This document shows, one piece after another, positions 8,730 to 17,212 of a DNA stretch of 64,000 bases. Location of the stretch: contig NZ_JBBELO010000026.1 in the NCBI RefSeq assembly GCF_037404875.1, forward strand, positions 1-64,000, in the 5' to 3' direction. The notes under the pieces are model-generated. The model was not told where the DNA came from. It saw only the letters and a list, made by a program, of their open reading frames with translations, and did no database searches. The translations under genes were made by a program, and so were the position numbers. Positions within the stretch are counted from its first letter, which is position 1. Every line of letters begins with the position of its first letter. Source of the stretch: Orlajensenia sp037404875. Lineage in GTDB: Bacteria > Actinomycetota > Actinomycetes > Actinomycetales > Microbacteriaceae.

Positions 8730-9464
8730 TCAGGGCGTGCGGCGACGCAGCGTGATCGAGCCGAGCACGATGCTGCCCACGACCCACGCGCCGATCACGC
8801 CGATCTTCGTCCAGACATAGCCGGCGTCGTGCGTGCCGTCGGCCACGGCGGTCAGTGCATCGATGGCATAGCTGAGCGGGATCCACTCGCTGATCCTCTG
8901 CAGGACCTCGGGCAGTTGGTCGCGGGGGAGGAAGATGCCGGCCAGCAGCACCTGCGGAAACACGAACACCGGCAGGAACTGCACGACCTGGAACTCGGTG
9001 CGGGCGAAGGCGCTCGCGAGCAGCCCGAGCGCATTGCCGAGCAGCGCATCCGCGATGGCCACGGCGAAGAGCAGCCAGACACTGCCCTCGATGCTCAATC
9101 CGCACACCCAGACGGCGAACGTGACGGCGACCGCGGTCTGCACGATCGCGAGCACGCCGAAGGCGAGGGCGTAGCCGAGGATGAAGTCGCCCTTGCCGAG
9201 CGGCATGGAGAGCAGCCGCTCGAGCGTTCCGGTACGGCGCTCGCGCAGGGTCGCGATGCTCGTCACGAGGAACATCACGATGAACGGGAACAGGGCGAGC
9301 ATCGCCGGACCGATATCGCTGAAGAGGTCGGTCTCGTCGAAGATCCACGCGACGAGGCCGATGAGCAGGCTCGGCACCAGAACGAGCAGGGCCACGGTGC
9401 GCGGGTCATGCCGGATCTGCTGCAGCACGCGGCCGGCGGTGGCGAGGGTTCTCGACGGATTCAT
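8730..9464 (-). CDS. ABC-2 type transporter permease
   Basis: 244-residue membrane protein with six hydrophobic segments and the ABC-2 exporter pattern: a first helix after RHDPRTVALLVLVPSLL, the amphipathic connector TLRERRTGTLERLLSMPLG, and FLPVFVFPQVLLAGIFLP before the last extracellular loop. It would form the pore of a drug, lipid or polysaccharide exporter with the ATPase encoded immediately upstream. Its ATG overlaps the ATPase stop (ATGA). The gene ends at the TTGCGCCA-type palindrome that separates it from the convergent secreted protein. Confidence 0.9.
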   Translation of the reverse strand: MNPSRTLATAGRVLQQIRHDPRTVALLVLVPSLLIGLVAWIFDETDLFSDIGPAMLALFPFIVMFLVTSIATLRERRTGTLERLLSMPLGKGDFILGYALAFGVLAIVQTAVAVTFAVWVCGLSIEGSVWLLFAVAIADALLGNALGLLASAFARTEFQVVQFLPVFVFPQVLLAGIFLPRDQLPEVLQRISEWIPLSYAIDALTAVADGTHDAGYVWTKIGVIGAWVVGSIVLGSITLRRRTP

Positions 9465-10261
9465 CGCGCATCCGCCCGGTGAGCGTGGCGGCCGGCCCGG
9501 CCGGACTCCCGTTCGAGCGCGTCGCCACCGTGCTGGGCGATGAGGGCGAGGAAGGCGCTCTCGACGTCGGAGGCACCGGTGGCGCCGAGCAGCGCCGCCG
9601 GGGTGTCGTCGGCGAGGAGTTCGCCCTCACGCAGCAGCAGCAGTCGGTCGCAGCGCGTGGCCTCGTCCATGACGTGGCTGGAGACCAGCAGGGTGACGCC
9701 GGCGTCGGCGAGACGGTGGAAGAGGGCCCAGAGCTCAACCCGCAGCACGGGATCCAGTCCCACGGTCGGCTCATCGAGCACGAGCAGTTCCGGACTGCCG
9801 AGCAGCGCAGCGGCGAGCGAGACGCGACTGCGCTGGCCGCCGGAGAGCGTTCCGGCCAACCGGCCGGCGTAGGGCGCGAGCTCGACCTGGTCGAGTACGC
9901 GGTCGACGTCCGAGGCCGCCGCGCCGAGCACCGTGCGGAAGTAGGCGAGGTTCTGCCGCACGGTGAGGTCGTCGTACACGCTCGCGGCCTGGGTGACGTA
10001 CCCGACGCGGCGACGCAGCCGGGGGCTGCCCGCATCCTCGCCGAGAACGATCACGCTGCCGCCGTGAGTGACCTGCACGCCCACGATGCAGCGCATGAGC
10101 GTCGTCTTGCCGCTGCCGCTCGGACCGAGGAGGCCGATCACCCCGCCGCGCTCGACTCCCACGTCGAGCCCGCGGAGCACCTCCGCCGTGCCGCGCCGCA
10201 CCCTGAGCCCGCGCACGTCGATCGCGGCGTCCGCGGTTCCGTCGCGGTCGTCTTCGTCCAC
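9461..10261 (-). CDS. ABC transporter ATP-binding protein
   Basis: 266 residues, the ATPase partner of the ABC-2 permease. Walker A is GPSGSGKTT, the signature LSGGQRSRV, Walker B ELLVLDEPTVGLD and the switch histidine SSHVMDEA. The GTG at 10261 was selected because TATGCT ends 6 nt upstream (leaderless arrangement); an in-frame start near 10429 would translate the palindromic repeat 10285-10349 and is rejected. The two-gene exporter operon is divergent from lemA. Substrate unknown; daunorubicin/nodulation-type exporters have the same architecture. Confidence 0.9.
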   Translation of the reverse strand: MDEDDRDGTADAAIDVRGLRVRRGTAEVLRGLDVGVERGGVIGLLGPSGSGKTTLMRCIVGVQVTHGGSVIVLGEDAGSPRLRRRVGYVTQAASVYDDLTVRQNLAYFRTVLGAAASDVDRVLDQVELAPYAGRLAGTLSGGQRSRVSLAAALLGSPELLVLDEPTVGLDPVLRVELWALFHRLADAGVTLLVSSHVMDEATRCDRLLLLREGELLADDTPAALLGATGASDVESAFLALIAQHGGDALERESGRAGRHAHRADAR

Positions 10262-10267
10262 GGTTGG

Positions 10268-10273
10268 AGCATA
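10268..10273 (-). promoter_or_regulatory. -10 hexamer TATGCT, leaderless promoter of the ABC operon
   Basis: On the minus strand TATGCT is followed by exactly 6 nt (CCAACC) and the GTG start codon. The repeat at 10285-10349 occupies the -35 region. Confidence 0.5.
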
Positions 10274-10284
10274 CGCGCTACCGT

Positions 10285-10349
10285 GTTGCGCCAGTTGCTC
10301 GGCCGTTGCGCCAAAAGATCTGGCGCAAGGGCCGCGCAGGTGGCGCAAC
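10285..10349. repeat. Second copy of the TTGCGCCA nested palindrome
   Basis: GTTGCGCCA (10285-10293) and TGGCGCAAC (10341-10349) enclose GGCCGTTGCGCCA (10301-10313) and TGGCGCAAGGGCC (10321-10333), the same nested plan as 8639-8703. Here it lies between divergent genes, so it cannot serve simply as a terminator. Confidence 0.8.
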
Positions 10350-10430
10350 GGCGTCGGCGCCCTCGGGGTGCCGATGCGGTGCTCTGCTTTGAGTGTGGTG
10401 AGAAGACACCGTGAGCGCCCGCCCGCCAAT

Positions 10431-10436
10431 TAGTAT
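10431..10436 (+). promoter_or_regulatory. -10 hexamer TAGTAT upstream of lemA
   Basis: TAGTAT would give a leader of about 50 nt carrying TAGGAG just before the lemA ATG. No clear -35. Confidence 0.35.
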
Positions 10437-10493
10437 GGGACCGCCTCGATCCGCCCCTGATCGGCACTGATCCGCTCTACTAGGAGTCTCGCC

Positions 10494-11060
10494 ATGGAAT
10501 GGCTCATCGCCCTGATCGTCGTCGTCGTGCTGATCCTCATCTTCGGCATCTACCTGTGGGCGACCTACAACTCGCTCGTCACGCTCAACGTGCGTGTCGA
10601 CGAGGCGTGGAGCGACATCACCGTGCAGCTGAAGCGACGGGCCGACCTCATCCCGAACATCATCGAGTCGGTCAAGGGCTACGCCGCCCACGAGAAGGGC
10701 GTCTTCGAGTCCGTCACCCGTGCCCGTGCCGAGACCCTCTCCGCGCAGGGACCGGCGGAGGCCTCCGTGGCCGAGAACCACATGCAGCAGGCGCTGCGCT
10801 CGATCTTCGCCGTTGCGGAGGCCTACCCCCAGCTGCAGGCGAGCCAGAACTTCCTGCAGTTGCAGTCCGAGCTCGTCGACACCGAAGACAAGATCCAGGC
10901 CGCGCGACGCTTCTACAACGGCGGCGTGCGTGAGCTGAACACCAAGATCAAGGTGTTCCCGAACAACGTCTTCGCCAAGCGACTGGGCTTCGGCGAGCGC
11001 GACTTCTTCGAGGTCGCGGATGCGGCGGCGATCGCCGAGCCGCCGCGCGTGCAGTTCTAA
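10494..11060 (+). CDS. lemA: LemA family protein
   Basis: 188 residues: one N-terminal membrane helix (WLIALIVVVVLILIFGIYLW) and a long helical-bundle domain starting YNSLVTLNVRVDEAWSD, with RRADLIPNIIESVKGYA, the family signature. LemA proteins are membrane-anchored with an extracytoplasmic-type bundle; role unclear, but lemA-htpX pairs are common and suggest involvement in membrane-protein quality control. TAGGAG precedes the ATG. The next gene starts 9 nt after the stop, so they form an operon. Confidence 0.93.
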   Translation: MEWLIALIVVVVLILIFGIYLWATYNSLVTLNVRVDEAWSDITVQLKRRADLIPNIIESVKGYAAHEKGVFESVTRARAETLSAQGPAEASVAENHMQQALRSIFAVAEAYPQLQASQNFLQLQSELVDTEDKIQAARRFYNGGVRELNTKIKVFPNNVFAKRLGFGERDFFEVADAAAIAEPPRVQF

Positions 11061-11069
11061 GGGACGTCG

Positions 11070-11948
11070 TTGTATAGCGCGATAGCCAGGAACAAGCGCA
11101 ACACCGTCTTCATCATCCTGTTCTTCCTGCTGATCATCGGCGGCCTCGGCGCGCTCGCCGCGTACGTCTACAACAGCGCGACGATCGCGGTGGTCGTCAT
11201 CGTGGGGGCGGCCCTGTACGCGCTCGTACAGTACTTCTTCGCGGCGTCGCAGGCCGTGCTGATGACCGGTGCCGTCGAGATCTCGAAGAACGACGACCCG
11301 CGCCTCTGGCGCACCGTGGAGAACATCGCCATCTCGCAGGGCCTGCCGATGCCGAAGGTCTACATCGTCAACGATCCCGCGCCGAACGCGTTCGCGACGG
11401 GACGCGACCCGCAGCACGCCATCGTCGCGGCGACCACCGGCCTGCTCGCGATGATGGACGACTCCGAGCTCGAGGGCGTGCTCGCCCACGAGATGGGTCA
11501 CGTGAAGAACTACGACATCCGCGTCTCGATGATCGTGTTCGGACTCACCGTGGCCATCGGCTTCATCGCCGACCTGTTCCTGCGCATGGCGTTCTTCGGC
11601 GGCCGCAACCGCGACAGCAACTCCAACCCGGTGGTACTCGTCTTCGGGCTCGTGGCGATGATCGTGGCGCCCATCGTCGCGGCGATCGTGCAGGCGGCCG
11701 TCTCGCGTCAGCGCGAGTACCTGGCCGATGCCACCGGCGCTCTCATCACCCGCCACCCCGAGGGCCTCGCCAGCGCGCTCGCCAAGCTGGGCGCGTACGG
11801 CGCGCCGATGCGTCGGCAGAACTCGTCGATGGCCCACCTCTGGATCGCCGATCCGCTGAAGCCGAGCCTGATGAGCCGGCTGTTCTCGACGCATCCGCCG
11901 ATCGCCGACCGCATCGCCCGGCTGAACCAGATCGGCGGACGGTTCTAG
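11070..11948 (+). CDS. htpX: HtpX-type membrane zinc metalloprotease (M48B)
   Basis: 292 residues. Two N-terminal helices (residues ~12-60), the zinc motif HEMGH at 140-144, two further helices, and the third ligand region ADATGALITRHPEGL; the tail FSTHPPIADRIARL is conserved. It would degrade misfolded membrane proteins at the cytoplasmic face. The start is an unusual TTG with AAGGGA 5 nt upstream; no ATG/GTG fits better. Its stop TAG shares the tetranucleotide CTAG with the stop of the convergent gene. Confidence 0.93.
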   Translation: MYSAIARNKRNTVFIILFFLLIIGGLGALAAYVYNSATIAVVVIVGAALYALVQYFFAASQAVLMTGAVEISKNDDPRLWRTVENIAISQGLPMPKVYIVNDPAPNAFATGRDPQHAIVAATTGLLAMMDDSELEGVLAHEMGHVKNYDIRVSMIVFGLTVAIGFIADLFLRMAFFGGRNRDSNSNPVVLVFGLVAMIVAPIVAAIVQAAVSRQREYLADATGALITRHPEGLASALAKLGAYGAPMRRQNSSMAHLWIADPLKPSLMSRLFSTHPPIADRIARLNQIGGRF

Positions 11949-13165
11949 GCGGTTCCGACCGCAGCGACGAGCTCCGCCGCGAGGGCAGGCGCGAGGGTTC
12001 CGCGATCCTGCACGGCGACGCCGCCGAGCCCCTGCCACACCGCCGCGGCGCGGACGAGCCCGGCCGTGCGTGCGGCGATCTCGGCGACGGATGCCGCGGC
12101 GACCCCCTGCTCCAGCCACGCCGACTGCACCCGCAGCACGCCGGACTGGCGATCGCTCTTCAGGTCGATGCGGCCCACGAGCGCGTCGTCGATGAGGATC
12201 GGCAGCGAGTAGTAGCCGAAGACGCGCTTCTCGGCGGGGGTGTAGATCTCGATGCGGTAGTGGAAGTCGAACAAACGCTCCGTGCGCGCGCGCTCCCACA
12301 CCACGGGGTCGAACGGCGAGAGCAGCGCCTGCGTCGAGACGCGTCGGGGCAGGCGCGCCTCGCGGTGCAGCCAGGCGGCGCTCTTCCAGCCGTCGACCTT
12401 CACCGGCAGCAGGATGCCCGCGTCGACGAGGTCGGCGATGGCGGGAGCCACATCCGCGCGCTTCAGGCGGAAGTAGTCGGCGAGGTCCTTCTCGGTGCCG
12501 ACGCCGTGAGCGCGGGCGGCGTGTTCGACCAACTGGCGGTGCGCCTCGTCCCGTGGAACGTCGCGTTCGATCACCTCACGGGGGAGTACCTGCTCGGGAA
12601 GGGCGTACGTGCGCTCGAACCGGGTGCGGCCCGCCGAGACGACGGCGCCCGTACGGAAGAGCACCTCCAGGCTGCGCTTCACGTCGGACCAGCCCCACCA
12701 CGGACCGCGCCGCACATTCGCCTCGTGCTCGATGGCGCTGGCCGGCAGGGGACCATTGCGGGCGAGCTCCTCGAGCAGCCACGGGTAGAGGCCGCTCTCA
12801 CCTCTCGGCCACTCGGCGGGGTTGCTCGCGTATCGGTCGCGATACTCGTCCATGCGCCAGCGCAGCAGCGGCCAGGTCTGCGTCGGGATGATGGCCGCCT
12901 CGTGCGCCCAGTACTCGATGTAGCGGCCGGAGCGGGCGAAGGCGAGCCGGTCGAGCAGCGCCTTGTCGTAGCCGCCGAGGCGCGCGAACAGCGGCAGGTA
13001 GTGCGAGCGCTCGAAGACGTTCACCGAGTCGATCTGCAGCAGGCCGAGGCGGTCGATGGCGCCGTTCAGCTGACGGGTGCCGACGGCGGGCGGAAGGGTG
13101 CGCCCGAACCCCTGAGCGGCCAGTGCGACCCGTCGGGCGAGGGCGGCGGACATCGAATCAACCAT
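11945..13165 (-). CDS. YcaQ/AlkZ-type DNA glycosylase (winged-helix, DUF1006)
   Basis: 406 residues of the winged-helix crosslink-repair glycosylase family. The catalytic Q-phi-D motif is present as Q44-I45-D46 in GLLQIDSVNVFERSHYLP, which matches the YcaQ subgroup rather than the QxQ AlkZ self-resistance subgroup; three tandem winged helices are expected through residue ~370, including AEKRVFGYYSLPIL. These enzymes remove bulky N7-alkyl adducts or unhook interstrand crosslinks. The ATG is 9 nt downstream of TAGCCT. It overlaps htpX by its stop codon only. Confidence 0.85.
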   Translation of the reverse strand: MVDSMSAALARRVALAAQGFGRTLPPAVGTRQLNGAIDRLGLLQIDSVNVFERSHYLPLFARLGGYDKALLDRLAFARSGRYIEYWAHEAAIIPTQTWPLLRWRMDEYRDRYASNPAEWPRGESGLYPWLLEELARNGPLPASAIEHEANVRRGPWWGWSDVKRSLEVLFRTGAVVSAGRTRFERTYALPEQVLPREVIERDVPRDEAHRQLVEHAARAHGVGTEKDLADYFRLKRADVAPAIADLVDAGILLPVKVDGWKSAAWLHREARLPRRVSTQALLSPFDPVVWERARTERLFDFHYRIEIYTPAEKRVFGYYSLPILIDDALVGRIDLKSDRQSGVLRVQSAWLEQGVAAASVAEIAARTAGLVRAAAVWQGLGGVAVQDRGTLAPALAAELVAAVGTA

Positions 13166-13254
13166 TGTCTTGGGAGGCTAGCAGTCGCCTCGGACGCGGG
13201 GTGGAGCGCAGGTGAGGTGTGCGCAAGCCCCTGATCCGGTGGAATCGGGACTCC

Positions 13255-13260
13255 TAGACT
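13255..13260 (+). promoter_or_regulatory. -10 hexamer TAGACT, leaderless promoter
   Basis: TAGACT followed by 6 nt (GACCGA) and the ATG at 13267. TGATCC at 13232-13237 is a poor -35 candidate at 17 bp spacing. Confidence 0.5.
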
Positions 13261-13266
13261 GACCGA

Positions 13267-14532
13267 ATGACTGAGAACCAGCCGGAGACCCCCCGGGGGG
13301 CGAGCCGACCGCAGGGCGGCTCGTGGTGGAACCGTGTGCTGCTCACCCGCAGTGAGGAGCCCGTCGTCGTGGAGCCGCCGTTCAGCGTCGAGAGATCCAT
13401 CCCCAACGGCATGCGCCTGGCCGCGGGGTGGTCGTGGAGGCTGCTGCTCATCGCCGCGGTCGCCGCGGTGCTCATCTTCCTCATCATCCAGCTGCGCCTG
13501 ATCCTCATCCCGCTGCTGATCGCGGTGCTCGTCGGCGCCCTGCTGGTTCCCTTCGTCGGCTTCCTTCAGCACCATCACTGGCCGAAGTGGCTCGCCGTCG
13601 TGGTCGCGCTCGTCGGCACGATCGCCATCGTCGGTGGACTCGTCGTTCTCGTGGTCACGCAGATCGCACGGGGGTGGAGCGACCTGAGCGATCGGGCGGT
13701 CACCTCGTACGGTGACCTGAAGGCCGCCCTGTTGGCCTCGCCGCTGCAGCTGAGCGAGTCCGAGCTCAACGACTACATCAACAGCGCGTGGAAGAGCCTG
13801 CAGGCCGACAGCCAGGTCTTCATCAGCGGTGCGCTCTCGGTCGGTTCCACGCTCGGCCACGTCGGAGCCGGGCTGCTGCTGACCCTGTTCAGCCTCATCT
13901 TCATCCTCATCGACGGCAAGGGGATCTGGGGCTGGATCGTGCGGGTGTTCCCGCGGAATGCGCGGGCGGCGGTCGACGGCGCGGGCAGGGCCGGCTGGCA
14001 TACCCTCGGCAGCTTCGCCCGCGTGCAGATTCTCGTGGCGACCATCGACGCCTTCGGAATCGGCCTCGGTGCCTTCCTGCTCGGCGTGCCGCTGGCCATA
14101 CCGATCGCCGTCATGGTCTTCCTCGGGTCGTTCATCCCGATCGTCGGTGCCGTCATCACCGGTGCGCTCGCGTGCGTCGTCGCCCTCGTCTACAACGGCT
14201 GGCTCATCGCCCTCATCCTCCTGGGCGTCGTGCTGCTCGTGCAGCAGGTTGAGGGCCACATCCTGCAGCCTCTGGTCATGGGAACCGCCGTCAAGGTGCA
14301 TCCCCTCGCCGTCGTGCTCGTCGTAGCCGCCGGATCGCTCCTCGCGGGCATCCCCGGGGCGTTGTTCGCGGTCCCGTTCGCCGCTGTGCTGAACGTGATG
14401 GTGCGCTACGTGTCGAGCGGCGCCTGGAAGAGCCATCCGCCCGTGCCCCCCGCCCCGGCCGGGAACGCCATCTGGCAGACCGTTCCGGCCGCACGCCCTG
14501 GTCGACGTCGGAACATGTCCCAAGACGCATAG
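13267..14532 (+). CDS. AI-2E family transporter (PerM-like permease)
   Basis: 421-residue polytopic membrane protein. A hydrophilic N-terminus is followed by three closely spaced helices from residue ~57, a soluble segment (residues ~135-195), and four to five helices with the family motifs LFSLIFILIDG, LGSFIPIVGAVITGALA and VQQVEGHILQPLVMGTAVKVHPL. Members export small solutes or sodium, and the quorum-signal name reflects only one studied homologue. Monocistronic, with a leaderless-type promoter. Confidence 0.9.
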   Translation: MTENQPETPRGASRPQGGSWWNRVLLTRSEEPVVVEPPFSVERSIPNGMRLAAGWSWRLLLIAAVAAVLIFLIIQLRLILIPLLIAVLVGALLVPFVGFLQHHHWPKWLAVVVALVGTIAIVGGLVVLVVTQIARGWSDLSDRAVTSYGDLKAALLASPLQLSESELNDYINSAWKSLQADSQVFISGALSVGSTLGHVGAGLLLTLFSLIFILIDGKGIWGWIVRVFPRNARAAVDGAGRAGWHTLGSFARVQILVATIDAFGIGLGAFLLGVPLAIPIAVMVFLGSFIPIVGAVITGALACVVALVYNGWLIALILLGVVLLVQQVEGHILQPLVMGTAVKVHPLAVVLVVAAGSLLAGIPGALFAVPFAAVLNVMVRYVSSGAWKSHPPVPPAPAGNAIWQTVPAARPGRRRNMSQDA

Positions 14533-14541
14533 GCTCTCTCA

Positions 14542-14547
14542 TACGAT
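14542..14547 (+). promoter_or_regulatory. -10 hexamer TACGAT, leaderless promoter of ilvA
   Basis: TACGAT, 6 nt (GGCGGA) and the GTG at 14554. The GGCGGA could instead be a weak Shine-Dalgarno, but it abuts the start codon. Confidence 0.45.
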
Positions 14548-14553
14548 GGCGGA

Positions 14554-15789
14554 GTGAGACAAGCGCACGCGGTCGGGCCCCAACTCGTTGACTTCGAGCG
14601 CGCTCGGGAGGTCGTGGCGGGGGTCGCCCGCGTCACTCCGCTCGAGAGCTCGCGCTATCTCGCCGAGGTTCTCGGTGCACCCGTCTACCTCAAGTGCGAG
14701 AACCTGCAGCGCACCGGCTCGTACAAGATCCGCGGCGCCTACAATCGCCTCGCGGCGCTGGATGCCGATGAGCGCTCACGCGGGGTCGTGGCGGCGTCGG
14801 CGGGCAACCACGCCCAGGGCGTCGCGCTGGCCGCCCGCGAACTCGGCATCGACGCCACCATCTTCATGCCGATCGGGGTCGCACTGCCCAAGCTCGAGGC
14901 CACGCGGGACTACGGCGCAGACGTCGTGCTGCACGGTGACGTGATCGGAGAGACCCTCGCTGCCGCTGCGGCATTCGCCGAGGAGACCGGGGCGGTGCTC
15001 ATCCCGCCGTTCGATCACGCCGACGTCGTCGCGGGCCAGGGAACCCTCGGCCTCGAGATCCTCGACCAGGCGCCCGACGTGAGAACCGTCATCGTTCCCA
15101 TCGGCGGAGGAGGGCTGGCCTCCGGGGTGGCCAGCGCCATCCGCCAGCGCGCGGATGCCGAGGGCCGCACCGTGCGGATCATCGGCGTGCAGGCCGCGAA
15201 CGCCGCGCCCTACCCCGCCTCGCTCGCCGCGGGGTACCCCGTGTCGGTGCCCGTGCTGCCGACCATCGCCGACGGCATCGCGGTCTACACGCCGGGCGAG
15301 CTGAACTTCCAGATCATCCGCGAGAGCGTCGACGAGATCGTGACCGTCACCGAAGACGATGTCGCCCGCGCGATCATCGTGCTGATGGAGCGCGCGAAGC
15401 TCGTGGTCGAGCCCGCCGGAGCGGTCTCCGTCGCCGCGATCCTGGCGGGGGCCGTGAAGAGCACGGGCCCCGTCGTCGCGATCCTCTCGGGCGGCAACAT
15501 CGACCCGCTGCTCATGCAGCGCGTCATCAGTCACGGACTGGCGGCCTCCGGGCGCTACCTGACCATCTCGATCATGCTGCCGGATCGTCCCGGCCAGCTC
15601 GCGCGCACGTCGGAACTCGTCGCCGAGGCCAACGCCAACGTCGTCGAGGTGCTGCACACGCGGCACGGGGCGGGTCGCCAGATCAGCGACGTCGAACTGC
15701 AGCTCTCGATCGAGACGCGCGGTCCCGCTCACAAGCAGCACGTCGTCGACACGCTGCGCGCGGGCGGCTACGACCCCCGCATCCTCTGA
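14554..15789 (+). CDS. ilvA: Threonine ammonia-lyase (threonine dehydratase)
   Basis: 411-residue fold-type II PLP enzyme deaminating threonine to 2-oxobutyrate, the first step of isoleucine synthesis. The PLP lysine is K58 in SYKIRGAYN, the asparagine loop is SAGNHAQG and the phosphate-binding loop GGGGLASG. A single C-terminal ACT domain (residues ~330-411, starting YLTISIMLPDRPGQLA) suggests allosteric control by an amino acid. GTG start set by the TACGAT hexamer. Convergent with greA, with only 12 bp between stops. Confidence 0.95.
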   Translation: MRQAHAVGPQLVDFERAREVVAGVARVTPLESSRYLAEVLGAPVYLKCENLQRTGSYKIRGAYNRLAALDADERSRGVVAASAGNHAQGVALAARELGIDATIFMPIGVALPKLEATRDYGADVVLHGDVIGETLAAAAAFAEETGAVLIPPFDHADVVAGQGTLGLEILDQAPDVRTVIVPIGGGGLASGVASAIRQRADAEGRTVRIIGVQAANAAPYPASLAAGYPVSVPVLPTIADGIAVYTPGELNFQIIRESVDEIVTVTEDDVARAIIVLMERAKLVVEPAGAVSVAAILAGAVKSTGPVVAILSGGNIDPLLMQRVISHGLAASGRYLTISIMLPDRPGQLARTSELVAEANANVVEVLHTRHGAGRQISDVELQLSIETRGPAHKQHVVDTLRAGGYDPRIL

Positions 15790-15801
15790 CGAGGAGCTCG
15801 C

Positions 15802-16293
15802 TCAGCGACCGGTCCAGGTCTCGACGCCGAGCACCTCGACGCTGATCTCCCGTCCGTTCGGAGCGGTGTAGGTCGTCGAGTCTCCGACCGACAGGCCGAC
15901 GATCGCGGCGCCGAGCGGGCTCTGCTCGCTGTAGACGTCGAGCTCGCTGTCGCCGGCGATCTCACGGGAGCCGATGAGGAAGGTGCTCTCGTCACCGGCG
16001 ATGCGGGCCGTGATGACGGTTCCGGGCTCGACGACGCCGTGGCTCTCGGGTGCCTCGCCGACCTCGGCGGTGCGCAGCAGCTCGGTGAGCTGACGGATGC
16101 GGGCCTCCTGCTTGCCCTGCTCGTCCTTGGCAGCGTGGTAGCCGCCGTTCTCCTTCAGGTCGCCCTCTTCGCGCGCGGCCTCGATGCGTTTGGCGATCTC
16201 CTCGCGCCCGACCGTGCTCAGCCGCTCGAGCTCCGCAGCGAGACGGTCGTATGCATCCTGGGTCAGCCAGCTGACAGCGGCATCCTGGGTCAT
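15802..16293 (-). CDS. greA: Transcription elongation factor GreA
   Basis: 163 residues. The N-terminal coiled coil carries the acidic tip DLKENGGYHAAKDEQG that inserts into the RNA polymerase secondary channel to stimulate transcript cleavage; the C-terminal FKBP-like domain ends SVGDSTTYTAPNGREISVEV. The ATG at 16293 has GAGGAG 6 nt upstream; an upstream in-frame start would add 30 residues with no homology. It follows the DUF4307 gene, as in mycobacteria (Rv1080c/Rv1081c), but with a possible promoter of its own. Confidence 0.96.
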   Translation of the reverse strand: MTQDAAVSWLTQDAYDRLAAELERLSTVGREEIAKRIEAAREEGDLKENGGYHAAKDEQGKQEARIRQLTELLRTAEVGEAPESHGVVEPGTVITARIAGDESTFLIGSREIAGDSELDVYSEQSPLGAAIVGLSVGDSTTYTAPNGREISVEVLGVETWTGR

Positions 16294-16409
16294 CAGTGCT
16301 CCTCGAAGAGAGAGTGGGGATAGAACGCGGCCCCGGCGATCCGGGCGGGTGGAGCCGGGAGCCTGAGGCGCCCGGTTCGTCACACGCCCTGTGCCGGGGC
16401 GAATGGCCT

Positions 16410-16439
16410 ATATTAGGTCGGCCAGCAGCCCTTAATCAA
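16410..16439 (-). promoter_or_regulatory. Candidate greA promoter
   Basis: On the minus strand TTGATT (16434-16439), an 18-bp spacer and TAATAT (16410-16415) overlap the 3' end of the DUF4307 gene, giving a leader of about 110 nt before greA. The A+T content is unusual for this window. Confidence 0.4.
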
Positions 16440-16805
16440 ACCCGTGTTGCTCTGCCCTGCGGTGCGCAAGACTTCCGTGAACGATCGCGTGTACTGGCTC
16501 GAGGCCGGGATGTCGATGACCTTCCAGCCCACGATGGAGAAGTCCTCGTCGAGGGCCTGCACGGCGCAGCTCGCGGTCATTCCGGGCGCCATGGAGATCT
16601 CGAAGGTGACGCTCACGCTGTGGGCGTCGATGATCTCGTGCTTGGTGTCCTCGGTGTCGATGCTCGAGCTCGTGCCGTCCAGACCGGCCCAGATGACCCA
16701 GGCGGCGAAGACGACGACGAATGCCACGGCCACGCCGGCCACGATCCACAGGTCGCGTCGCCGACGGCTGCGTGTGCGGCCGTAGCGTTCGTCGAGTGCG
16801 GTCAT
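16413..16805 (-). CDS. DUF4307 membrane protein
   Basis: 130 residues: a basic N-terminus DERYGRTRSRRRRD, one membrane helix (residues ~20-41) and an extracytoplasmic beta-rich domain with TVTFEISMAPGMTASCAVQALDEDFSIVGWK, a DUF4307 signature. Function unknown; located next to greA across actinobacteria, equivalent to mycobacterial Rv1081c. AGGAGGAAT upstream of the ATG is a strong ribosome-binding site. Two cysteines (in the ASCAV and KGCWP segments) could form a disulfide outside the cell. Confidence 0.88.
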   Translation of the reverse strand: MTALDERYGRTRSRRRRDLWIVAGVAVAFVVVFAAWVIWAGLDGTSSSIDTEDTKHEIIDAHSVSVTFEISMAPGMTASCAVQALDEDFSIVGWKVIDIPASSQYTRSFTEVLRTAGQSNTGLIKGCWPT

Positions 16806-16899
16806 GGCGGTGAGTGGATTCCTCCTGAACGGGGCGCGAGCCCGCGGCGGTTAGGCTGGTACACCAAGGCTAACGCCGCACAACGAGGGAGAACGACGC

Positions 16900-17202
16900 G
16901 TGCTCGGGAGCATCAACGATCTGCTGGTCCAGGCATCCGTTCACCTCGCGACGACGCCCCCCGTCACCCCGGACGAAGACACGGTGACCCCCGGCATCGT
17001 CGGATTCATCATCACCTTCCTCATCGCCGCGGCGACCGTGCTGCTCATCCTCGACATGGTGCGCCGCGTGCGCCGCACCAACTATCGCGCCCAGGTGCGC
17101 GAGCGCCTCACGGCCGAGCAGCTCCACGACGGCGGGGCGACGACGGATGCCCCGGCGGCCGCGCCGCCCGCGACCGAGGATCCTGACGCCCCGACCCGCT
17201 GA
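16900..17202 (+). CDS. Small single-pass membrane protein, unknown function
   Basis: 100 residues: a short N-terminal segment, one membrane helix (GIVGFIITFLIAAATVLLIL, residues ~32-51), a basic stretch RRVRRTNYRAQVRERL and an acidic Pro/Ala-rich tail. The positive charges after the helix place the C-terminus in the cytosol. GTG start with GAGGGAGAA upstream; TAGGCT at 16852-16857 is a plausible -10 with a leader of about 36 nt. I recognise this as a common short protein beside greA/mca regions of actinobacteria but know no function. Confidence 0.75.
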   Translation: MLGSINDLLVQASVHLATTPPVTPDEDTVTPGIVGFIITFLIAAATVLLILDMVRRVRRTNYRAQVRERLTAEQLHDGGATTDAPAAAPPATEDPDAPTR

Positions 17203-17212
17203 GTGAGCCGCC

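Noticed and set aside
10278..12299. Long minus-strand frame opposite lemA and htpX
   Set aside because: Antisense artefact of G+C-rich coding DNA; lemA and htpX have clear motifs, and this translation starts in a palindromic repeat.
11945..13165. YcaQ-type gene as a self-resistance glycosylase of a toxin biosynthetic cluster
   Set aside because: It has the QxD motif of the general YcaQ subgroup, and no biosynthetic genes are adjacent.
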